A stretch of DNA of 49,828 nucleotides, from positions 1 through 49,828 of the forward strand of contig CALVEO010000009.1 of the NCBI GenBank assembly GCA_944326615.1. Direction: 5' to 3'. This DNA is from Candidatus Gastranaerophilales bacterium (GTDB lineage Bacteria > Cyanobacteriota > Vampirovibrionia > Gastranaerophilales > Gastranaerophilaceae). The notes under the pieces are model-generated. The model saw only the letters and a list, made by a program, of their open reading frames with translations. It had not been told where the DNA came from and ran no database searches. The translations under genes were made by a program, and so were the position numbers. Positions 43,087-49,828 of this stretch are shown here, piece after piece (position 1 is the first letter of the stretch; each line of letters opens with the position of its first letter).

Positions 43087-43115
43087 TTGCCCACTTTCTA
43101 TGGTTGAAATATAAT
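43087..43115 (+). promoter_or_regulatory. Histidine kinase promoter, leaderless
   Basis: TTGCCC (43087-43092), exactly 17 bases, TATAAT (43110-43115), then six bases to ATG 43122. The predicted transcription start coincides with the ATG. Confidence 0.6.
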
Positions 43116-43121
43116 ATATTT

Positions 43122-44780
43122 ATGAAAAAGTTTGATATTTTCAGGCAGTTCAGGGATGCTGTTATCATTTTGAACAAAAAACACGAAGTTGTTTACAGAA
43201 ACCACACTTTTAAAAGGTGGTTTAAAGATTTTACCAATATAAAAAAACTTTCTCATCATTCAAGCTTTGATATCTGCCCGCTGAATTCTGAAAATATCGA
43301 AATCTATTCACCAGTCTACCATGCGCTAATTTCAAGAGAAAATTTTTTTGCAAGAATTTCTTACCAGTCGGAGTTAAATCGAATTTTTTATTACGATCTT
43401 CAGGCAGTAAAAAAAGGAAATTACACAATAATATTTTTTACTGATGTAAGCGCTCAAAATGAACTTACCGATATTTATAAAGAAAACGAAAGACTCAAAA
43501 AAGAAATAAAAAGACTTACAGAAGAAAATTCAGATCTTCAAAAAATTAAACGAAAAGCTCAGAGTCAGGCAATCCGAATTGCCCTCATAAACAAGGTTTC
43601 AAACATTATAAGAGAAAGCATTGATATCTCACAAATTCTACAATCTACTCTCAAAGAACTTTCAATAATGTTTGGAGCTTATAAAGCATATTACGCAAAA
43701 GCTGAAAAAAACGGATTTGAGATAGAAGAAGTTTACGGGCTGAAAAAATCAAAAATGCCCAAAGTTATAAACTTTGACGAAAAAACTACTGAAACTATTG
43801 AAGCAAAAGAGATTTCAGTCTTCAATTCTTTAATAGAATACACTGATGCCAAACCATTCAAACAACCTGTTTTAAGAATTATTGTTCCTGTCCATCACAT
43901 GCAAAACCTTACAGGTATAATAGTTTTGCTCTGTTATCAAAAACGCGGGCTTAATGAAGAAATCGAAATTCTTGAAGCAATTTCATCACAATTATCCAAC
44001 GCAATTACAAGAGCAGAACTTTACCAGAAAAATATTCAGACTGTAAAAGAATTGCAAAATACTCTTAAAGAATTAAAAGAAACTCAAATTCAATTAATAA
44101 ATTCGGAAAAAATGGCATCATTAGGCCAGCTTGTAGCAGGGGTAGCTCATGAAATTAATACTCCCGTTGCCTCTATAAAATCGAATAACGGAATAGTCGC
44201 AAAGCTGCTCAATTCAATACAGGATACTGAATTAAAAGAGATGCTCACAGACATAAATGAAATAGATAAAGAAGCAGTAAATCGTATTTCGAATATAGTA
44301 ACTTCTCTGAAAAAATTTGTCCGTCTTGATGAAGCTGAATTGCAGGAAGCGGATATAAATAAAGAACTCGATCTTACACTGGAATTAATCAGACACGAGA
44401 CAAAAAACAGAATAGAAATCATAAAAAATTACGGTGAAATCCCCGCAGTAAAATGCTTTCCGAACATGCTTAACCAAGTATTTACAAACATTTTAATCAA
44501 TGCCTGCCAGGCAATAGAAGGCAGAGGAACAATTACCATTACCACTGAATACAAAGATAAAAAGCTCATTGTAAAAATAAAAGACACCGGTAAAGGAATA
44601 CCCCGAAATCAGCTCAATAAGATATTTACAGCAGGTTTTACAACCAAAAGTTCAGGGATAGGAACAGGACTCGGTTTAGCCATTTGTACAAAGATAATAG
44701 AAAAACATAAAGGTGAAATTATTGTAAATAGTGAGGAAGGCAAGGGCAGCGAGTTCGTTATTACTATCTGTGGTGAGTAA
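43122..44780 (+). CDS. PAS-GAF sensor histidine kinase, cytoplasmic
   Basis: Order: PAS-like domain (about 5-110), coiled coil (112-150), GAF-like domain (155-300), second coiled coil (300-330), HisKA with phospho-acceptor His343 in GVAHEINTPVAS, and HATPase with N box NILINACQAIEG, DTGKGIP and GTGLGLAIC. No membrane segment, so it senses an internal signal. No response regulator lies beside it (orphan kinase). A TTG six codons upstream is in frame, but the -10 box lies between it and ATG 43122, so the ATG is the start. The next gene begins about 310 bases on. Confidence 0.9.
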   Translation: MKKFDIFRQFRDAVIILNKKHEVVYRNHTFKRWFKDFTNIKKLSHHSSFDICPLNSENIEIYSPVYHALISRENFFARISYQSELNRIFYYDLQAVKKGNYTIIFFTDVSAQNELTDIYKENERLKKEIKRLTEENSDLQKIKRKAQSQAIRIALINKVSNIIRESIDISQILQSTLKELSIMFGAYKAYYAKAEKNGFEIEEVYGLKKSKMPKVINFDEKTTETIEAKEISVFNSLIEYTDAKPFKQPVLRIIVPVHHMQNLTGIIVLLCYQKRGLNEEIEILEAISSQLSNAITRAELYQKNIQTVKELQNTLKELKETQIQLINSEKMASLGQLVAGVAHEINTPVASIKSNNGIVAKLLNSIQDTELKEMLTDINEIDKEAVNRISNIVTSLKKFVRLDEAELQEADINKELDLTLELIRHETKNRIEIIKNYGEIPAVKCFPNMLNQVFTNILINACQAIEGRGTITITTEYKDKKLIVKIKDTGKGIPRNQLNKIFTAGFTTKSSGIGTGLGLAICTKIIEKHKGEIIVNSEEGKGSEFVITICGE

Positions 44781-45093
44781 TAATTTATGAATTTTTTTTA
44801 ACTATTTTTGCCAAATATTATTGAAAGACATTAATTATTTAAAAAACAAAAAGACTATTTTTTCAAAAAAAATATGCATGTTTAACACAAATGATAAAAA
44901 ATATGTTATATTAATATTATAAAGTGTCAGTTTTACCCTTAAAGTAATTTAACCCGCAACTGCACTGAAATAAATATTTTGTTAATAAAAATTAATATAA
45001 GTAGGTAAAAAAGGCAATATTTTATTCTAAATATTTTTTATAAAAATATAAAGTGTAGTAGATTTAAAATATTGTGTGTCGGAGGAAAACTTA
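44781..45093. other. AT-rich intergenic region before the HEAT-repeat gene
   Basis: 313 bases with no credible open frame or RNA gene. It presumably contains the promoter of the HEAT-repeat gene; several TATAAT-like sequences exist, but none has a convincing -35. Confidence 0.4.
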
Positions 45094-45954
45094 ATGACAA
45101 TTAGTGTGAACAGCAAGAAAAAACAAGTAAAAAAATCTTTTGAAGAATTATTGACAGATCTTAAAACAAGCAATTCAGAAAAAGTCAGATATAATGCTGC
45201 GCGCGTTCTCGGTGAAATGGGTGATTCAAAAGCCGTAGAACCGTTAATTGATGTTTTAAAACACGACAAAAACGGCTCCGTTAGACTTTATGCAGCCCGC
45301 GCTCTCGGTGAACTCGGAGATTCAAAAGCTACAGTACATTTGATTGAATCTTTGCGCGAAGACAGAAATGTTGATGTAAGAGTTCGTGCAGCACGTGCAT
45401 TGGGACGTTTAGGCGGTGAAATTGTTGTTGAACCTCTTGTAGAAGCTCTTAATGATGAAAACCCGCAGGTTTGTATAACTGCAACTGATGCATTGATTGA
45501 AATCGGTGATGTCGCAACAGACGCGTTGATTGCTTCTTTAGACCACGAAAAAGTTAACGTAAGATGTGATGCAACAAGAGCATTAGGTGAAATCGGAAAT
45601 AAAAAAGCCGTTGATAAAGTAATTAATATGCTTTATGACGAATGGGTCAATGTCAGAATTTATGCAGTAACATCACTCGGCAAACTTAATGATACAAAAG
45701 CAGTTCCGGCATTGATTGATGTTATGAAAAACCGTAATGAAAATGAACTTGTAAGAGCAGGTGCTGCAGCAGCTCTCGGTGTATTGCGAGATCAAAGAGC
45801 ACTGCTTCCTTTAAGAGAATTGATTATGGAAGCTGAAGAACTCGGTGAACTTGAAGATACAGCATTAAAATCATTCAAGAAAATTATGGCAGCTAACTGG
45901 CAGTCAATTCCGGGTGCTACAGCTCAAAAGAAACCTGCAAATACTTTTGCATAA
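45094..45954 (+). CDS. HEAT-repeat protein (PBS-lyase-like repeats)
   Basis: 286 residues, almost entirely of 31-residue HEAT units with the pattern VR..AA.ALGE.GD.KAV.PLI..L (for example VRYNAARVLGEMGDSKAVEPLIDVL). About eight units form a right-handed solenoid for protein binding. Similar repeats occur in phycobilin lyases of cyanobacteria, but no bilin gene is here, so a scaffold role is likelier. GGAGG lies before ATG 45094; a GTG 18 bases earlier overlaps that site. A strong bidirectional terminator follows. Confidence 0.9.
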   Translation: MTISVNSKKKQVKKSFEELLTDLKTSNSEKVRYNAARVLGEMGDSKAVEPLIDVLKHDKNGSVRLYAARALGELGDSKATVHLIESLREDRNVDVRVRAARALGRLGGEIVVEPLVEALNDENPQVCITATDALIEIGDVATDALIASLDHEKVNVRCDATRALGEIGNKKAVDKVINMLYDEWVNVRIYAVTSLGKLNDTKAVPALIDVMKNRNENELVRAGAAAALGVLRDQRALLPLRELIMEAEELGELEDTALKSFKKIMAANWQSIPGATAQKKPANTFA

Positions 45955-45975
45955 ACTTTTCACTGAACAAAAAGG

Positions 45976-46018
45976 AAAAAACAAAACGGCTTTTAAATAT
46001 AAAAAGCCGTTTTGTTTT
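45976..46018. terminator. Bidirectional terminator after the HEAT-repeat gene
   Basis: A long stem AAAACAAAACGGCTTTT / AAAAGCCGTTTTGTTTT. Confidence 0.85.
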
Positions 46019-46094
46019 ACAATTTTTTTGCAAGCAACACATTAATTTTAAATGCATTATTTTATTTTTACAAAATTTATGCTAAACTTGTTTC

Positions 46095-47264
46095 ATGACT
46101 GAGCGACTCAAAAAACTTACAGGTAAAAATAAAAATGATTATGAAGCAATTGCAAAAGATTTAGTCAACAAGCCTGACATTGAACTTTTCAAAGAACTTG
46201 TTGAAAATGACGATTTTTTGTTTGATTTTATAAAAAACAATGTTGCAGATAGAATTGCGAATCAGATTAATGAGTCAAATTATTTGAACCTCATAGAGTT
46301 TTTGAAATATTATTCGCCTTCTTATGAAGATGTTATTGTTTCAGCTTTTATAAAATACGCTGATGACGATTTGACGGATATCCTGCTTGACAAATTTGAA
46401 AACGGAACAACAGAAGAAAAAATTTATGCCGCAAAATATTTTGCCAAAATTCAGGATCCTCTGGCTCATGACTTGTTAAGAGAAAATGCATATGCAGACA
46501 ATGATTATCTTGCACAAAACTGTGCCTCTGCCCTTGCAAACTGGCATGATATTGAAGCTTACAACCTAGCTATCACAAAACTGCACAGCGGAGATGATTT
46601 TGATGAACTTGCTGCTGTAAAATTTCTCTGTGCATATGGAAATAAAAATGCTGTTCCGGCAATTATTGATTCGATGAAACATTCCGCAATGCCTGAAAAT
46701 ATAGCAGGAGAAATTCCTTATCTTGAAAATCTGTTTGATTTACTTGATAATTCACGCGATGATGCACTACTTGTTATAAATTATATAATTAACGGACTGG
46801 GAGAAATTCTTCCATTATCCATTGTGTTTGACTTTGAACTGTTTGAAGTTTTTGAAAAATTAATTAACAATGACAATGACAGCAAATACGCTGTTACGAT
46901 TTTAAATGCTAAAGAGAAATTTGATATTCTTACAGAAAATGATGAATACCTTTTTGATGAAGACAAAGACACAAAAAACGAAATTCTTGATATAAAAAAA
47001 TTATTGAAAAGCGTTAATAAAAAAGATTTGGAAATATATGTTAATGAAGAATTAAAAGAGGACAGCCCCCTTGTATTTACAGCACTTGACTTTGCGACAG
47101 ACATATTTGCAATCCGCGAACTTTTAAAATCAAATAATCAAACACTCATTTTGAAAACAGCCGAGGTTTTAAAAAGTTTAGGCAGTTTTGATGAGACAGC
47201 AAGAACCGTTGCTCTTTTAAAAGTTACCGATTTAAATATTAAAAATATAATCAGGGCGCTGTAG
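46095..47264 (+). CDS. Acidic HEAT-like helical repeat protein (389 aa)
   Basis: No named family. It is strongly acidic and all-helical. Degenerate HEAT-like units are visible around residues 80-230 (EEKIYAAKYFAKIQDPLAHDLL, ELAAVKFLCAYGNKNAVPAII) and again near the C-terminus (LILKTAEVLKSLGSFDETA). No signal or membrane segment. Following another HEAT protein, it may belong to the same process, although a terminator lies between them. No ribosome site is apparent. Confidence 0.7.
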   Translation: MTERLKKLTGKNKNDYEAIAKDLVNKPDIELFKELVENDDFLFDFIKNNVADRIANQINESNYLNLIEFLKYYSPSYEDVIVSAFIKYADDDLTDILLDKFENGTTEEKIYAAKYFAKIQDPLAHDLLRENAYADNDYLAQNCASALANWHDIEAYNLAITKLHSGDDFDELAAVKFLCAYGNKNAVPAIIDSMKHSAMPENIAGEIPYLENLFDLLDNSRDDALLVINYIINGLGEILPLSIVFDFELFEVFEKLINNDNDSKYAVTILNAKEKFDILTENDEYLFDEDKDTKNEILDIKKLLKSVNKKDLEIYVNEELKEDSPLVFTALDFATDIFAIRELLKSNNQTLILKTAEVLKSLGSFDETARTVALLKVTDLNIKNIIRAL

Positions 47265-47273
47265 TATAATACT

Positions 47274-47567
47274 TTAAATTACAATATAATTTTTCAAAAT
47301 ATTCTCCTGAAACGATTTCGGAAGTTTATCAAATTCGTGAATATCAATCATAAACGGAATGTTACTTTCTGACAACAAATGTTTAAGCTCATAAAGATTT
47401 GCAATTTCCGAATTAAAATTTTTGACGACTAAATCCAAATCGCTTCCTTCATGGGCATCGCCTGTGAGCCTGCTTCCGTAAGCCCAGATTTCTGCCTTTG
47501 GGCAATATGATGCAAAAATATCTTTTAACATTTTAAGATGTTCGGGTTTTATAAAAAGTTTACTCAT
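47274..47567 (-). CDS. MNT-type minimal nucleotidyltransferase (antitoxin)
   Basis: 97-residue nucleotidyltransferase. GSRLTGDAHEGSDLDLVV (near residues 30-47) carries the GSx10DxD active-site motif. In HEPN-MNT systems this protein modifies and neutralises the HEPN toxin. The start is ATG 47567, which overlaps the HEPN gene stop by 8 bases (ATGAGTAA); a TTG two codons earlier is less likely. Convergent with the HEAT-like gene. Confidence 0.85.
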   Translation of the reverse strand: MSKLFIKPEHLKMLKDIFASYCPKAEIWAYGSRLTGDAHEGSDLDLVVKNFNSEIANLYELKHLLSESNIPFMIDIHEFDKLPKSFQENILKNYIVI

Positions 47568-47970
47568 TTTCAATAACTTCTTTCAAATGCTTAACATCTT
47601 TCAAAAAATCATCAATCAAAAACAAAGTTTCTTCAGCAAAGGCTTTCCCGTAATCGTGAGCCGTATTATTTCTGTTATCTCTGTATTTAAACCATTGATT
47701 TACTTCATCTTCGGTTAATAATGAATGTTTCAAAGCTTCTCTGAATAAATCTTTGAATGTCAGCATATCAACAGATTTTTTGCTTGCAAAATAAGGAGTT
47801 AATTTTTTTCTTAACAATTTTCCGCTTTGTTCAAGCGTCATCTCAAAACTTTTTACAAGAGAATTCCTGTACATTTCATAGTCAATGGAACCTTCTTCTG
47901 CCGATTTTATACAGGAGTAAGATTTTTCAAGCGTTGCTATGCATTTTTCAAGATATTCGATGTTAAGCAT
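47560..47970 (-). CDS. HEPN-fold partner (HI0074-like) of the nucleotidyltransferase
   Basis: A 136-residue four-helix protein. The sequence RDNRNNTAHDYG (about residues 97-108) fits the HEPN RNase signature Rx4-6H, but HI0074-type proteins were first described as nucleotidyltransferase substrate-binding subunits. The order HEPN then MNT with overlapping genes is the classical two-gene toxin-antitoxin module. TAGGAGGGG precedes the ATG. A toxin activity is inferred, not shown. Confidence 0.8.
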   Translation of the reverse strand: MLNIEYLEKCIATLEKSYSCIKSAEEGSIDYEMYRNSLVKSFEMTLEQSGKLLRKKLTPYFASKKSVDMLTFKDLFREALKHSLLTEDEVNQWFKYRDNRNNTAHDYGKAFAEETLFLIDDFLKDVKHLKEVIENE

Positions 47971-48035
47971 AAACCCCTCCTAGAAATCTGCATGTTACAC
48001 CTGCATTAATATATTTAGGACTTATGCAGATTTCG

Positions 48036-48056
48036 GTCCTCCCTCAAGGGGAGGAC
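48036..48056. repeat. GTCCTCCC palindrome downstream of gatA
   Basis: GTCCTCCC / GGGAGGAC, an 8-bp perfect stem with a short loop, between the gatA stop and the HEPN gene. There is no T-run on the gatA strand, so it looks more like the GC-rich repeat family than a terminator. Confidence 0.5.
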
Positions 48057-48066
48057 ATTAAGTATT

Positions 48067-49530
48067 TTATATTTTTGCCAACTTTAAGTAATAATCATTT
48101 GCTCTTTCAAACTTATGAGCAGCATTAAATAATCTGCTTTCCTGTAACTGTGGAGCAAGAATTTGCAAGCCTATTGGCATACCGTCTTTGTCAAATCCCG
48201 CAGGCACGCTCAATCCCGGAATTCCTGCAAGGTTAGCCGAAATTGTTGCAATATCTGTCAAATACATTGCTAAAGGATCAGATGCCTTTGCCCCCAGATC
48301 AAATGCAGTATTCGGACAAGTTGGCGAAATTAAAATATCAACTTTTTTGAAAGCTTCTTCAAAATCCTGTGTTACTAAAGCCCTCATCTGCTGCGCTTTT
48401 TTGTAATAAGCATCATAATAGCCGGATGATAAAGCATAAGTTCCAAGCATTATACGACGTTTAACTTCAGGTCCGAAACCTTCTGCACGTGTTTTTGTAT
48501 ACATTTCAAGAAGATTTTTAGCATCAGGAGTTCTATAACCGTATTTTACACCATCAAATCTTGCTAAATTTGAAGAGCATTCGGCCGTTGCTAATATATA
48601 ATAAATCCCGATTGAATATTTCAATCTTGGCAGAGAAATTTCAACAATTTCACAACCGAGTTTTTTGTAATCTTCAATAGCTTTTTCAATGGCTTTTTGA
48701 ACATCTTCAGACAAACCATCTGACATAAGTTCTTTTATAACCCCGATTTTCATACCCTTGATGTCATCATTAAGGTGAGCGGAATAATGTTCTACGGGCA
48801 GATTTAATGAAGTAGAATCTTTTGGATCATGCCCTGAAATAACTTCTAATAAATTTGCAGCATCTTCAACAGTTCTTGCAAAAGGTCCAATCTGATCTAA
48901 AGATGAAGCAAAAGCAATTAAACCGTATCTGGAAACACGTCCGTAAGTAGGTTTCATCCCTACAATACCGCAGAAAGATGCCGGAAGTCTGATAGAACCG
49001 CCTGTATCAGAGCCTAATGCCAATGTTGCTTCACAAGCTGCAACAGAAGCGGCAGATCCGCCTGATGAACCTCCGGGAACTTTGTTTAAATTCCAAGGGT
49101 TATGAACCTTTTTGAAAGCAGAGTTTTCGTTTGATGATCCCATTGCAAATTCGTCAAGGTTTGCTTTTCCTACAATCGGAACAAGATTATTTAATAATTT
49201 TTCGCTGATAGTTGCATTAAAAGGAGAAACAAAGTTTTCCAAAATTTTTGAAGAAGCCGTTGTCTTAGAGCCTTTCAAATTCATATTGTCTTTCAAAGCA
49301 AGCGGAATACCTGCAAGCAGCGGCAATTCTTCACCTTTTGCTATTTTTTCATCGGCTTTTTTTGCTGTCGCAAGCGCAATTTCTTTTGTTAGAGAGTTAA
49401 ATGCACCTAATTTGCCGTCAACTTCTTCAATTCGTTCAAACGCCGCATTTGTTAATTCTACTGCTGAAATTTCTTTATTTTTTAAAGCTTTACTCTGTTC
49501 CGCTGCTGATTTTTTTAAAAGCTCGTTCAT
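48067..49530 (-). CDS. gatA: Glutamyl-tRNA(Gln)/aspartyl-tRNA(Asn) amidotransferase subunit A
   Basis: Amidase subunit of GatCAB, which converts Glu-tRNA(Gln) to Gln-tRNA(Gln). The Ser-cisSer-Lys triad is intact: Lys80 in PLALKDN, Ser155 in GGSSGGSAA and nucleophile Ser179 in SDTGGSIRLPAS. 487 residues is normal. AAGGAGAAA precedes the ATG. gatB and gatC are not in the window. The upstream region (49531-49828) carries only a small AACCGA/TCGGTT hairpin and a promoter for a gene beyond the right edge. Confidence 0.97.
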   Translation of the reverse strand: MNELLKKSAAEQSKALKNKEISAVELTNAAFERIEEVDGKLGAFNSLTKEIALATAKKADEKIAKGEELPLLAGIPLALKDNMNLKGSKTTASSKILENFVSPFNATISEKLLNNLVPIVGKANLDEFAMGSSNENSAFKKVHNPWNLNKVPGGSSGGSAASVAACEATLALGSDTGGSIRLPASFCGIVGMKPTYGRVSRYGLIAFASSLDQIGPFARTVEDAANLLEVISGHDPKDSTSLNLPVEHYSAHLNDDIKGMKIGVIKELMSDGLSEDVQKAIEKAIEDYKKLGCEIVEISLPRLKYSIGIYYILATAECSSNLARFDGVKYGYRTPDAKNLLEMYTKTRAEGFGPEVKRRIMLGTYALSSGYYDAYYKKAQQMRALVTQDFEEAFKKVDILISPTCPNTAFDLGAKASDPLAMYLTDIATISANLAGIPGLSVPAGFDKDGMPIGLQILAPQLQESRLFNAAHKFERANDYYLKLAKI

Positions 49531-49770
49531 ATTTTCTCCTTAAAGCTATTCATTTTTTTATAAAACCTTGGTCATTAGTGTTATTCCGGGACTCTAACCG
49601 AAAAATCTTAAAATCGGTTCAAAATAACAATAAACTTACAAAAAAAATTTTATGACAAAAATACCAGTTTAGCAAGTAAATAACATGATAATTCATAATT
49701 TCAAAATTATTTAGAACTTTTCAATGTCAATTTAGCATAATTTCGCAAAACTATATTTTCCATATCCCTA

Positions 49771-49799
49771 TTCCCAAAATCAAATTTTTGTGATATAAT
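49771..49799 (+). promoter_or_regulatory. Promoter facing the right edge of the window
   Basis: TTCCCA (49771-49776), 17 bases, then TATAAT (49794-49799) with an extended TG. It probably drives a gene outside the window, divergent from gatA. Confidence 0.45.
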
Positions 49800-49828
49800 C
49801 AGCATAAACTAAAAAACAATCAATTGCA

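Overview
The window is an AT-rich, gene-dense bacterial chromosome segment. It combines type IV pilin-like proteins of the FTLAEVLITLGIIGVVAALT type, a lipid A / heptose gene cluster (so a diderm with LPS-like glycolipid), a PPi-type phosphofructokinase and a ROK glucokinase. It also has many small palindromic repeats and short proteins with an N-terminal FTG motif. This mix best fits the non-photosynthetic, cyanobacteria-related Vampirovibrionia/Melainabacteria, probably the gut order Gastranaerophilales. That placement is inferred from gene content and recollection; there is no rRNA gene to confirm it.

Layout. 1-2.1 kb: tRNA-Ala, a pilin-like gene thrown out of frame by a C10 tract, lipA and a small exported protein. 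2.2-7.8 kb (minus strand): lpd, alr, priA and a PC4-like ssDNA-binding protein. 8-10.5 kb: lysine/threonine pathway genes dapB and asd, separated by a pilin remnant and palindromic repeats. 10.6-11.5 kb: three tiny genes, two of them paralogous microproteins. 11.6-17.7 kb: lipid A block (heptose-1-P adenylyltransferase, a degenerate GIY-YIG protein, lpxD, lpxC, fabZ, an unknown protein, then lpxA behind a tandem-repeat leader). 17.9-20.8 kb: M29 aminopeptidase, GNAT acetyltransferase and small genes, including a 23-residue membrane peptide. 20.8-23.6 kb: holB, holA and a pilin whose prepilin leader is tandemly repeated. 23.7-28.6 kb: XRE regulator, glucokinase, membrane protein, matrixin-TPR protease, ruvC, small genes and an O-methyltransferase. 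28.6-31.8 kb: secreted beta-propeller, dnaJ, grpE. 32.8-42.4 kb: murA, an RWYD-repeat protein, mfd, a parvulin lipoprotein, a GT-C membrane glycosyltransferase and pfp. 42.4-49.5 kb: palindromic-repeat cluster with a frameshifted XRE gene, PAS-GAF histidine kinase, two HEAT-repeat proteins, a HEPN-MNT pair and gatA.

Most striking observation: priA contains an exactly in-frame 438-bp element with perfect 36-bp terminal inverted repeats, encoding a DUF559 (PD-(D/E)XK-type) nuclease-like domain just before the helicase Walker A motif. The reading frame passes through both repeats without a stop, so the host gene appears to survive as a fusion. A much smaller palindrome is inserted in frame in lpd, and other palindromic families dot the intergenic regions. 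Both substantial pilin genes carry unusual 5' structures (a poly-C tract with the hallmarks of phase variation, and repeated leader cassettes), suggesting that surface-pilin expression or processing is actively diversified. Several genes also have a consensus -10 box six to nine bases before the start codon, suggesting leaderless transcription.
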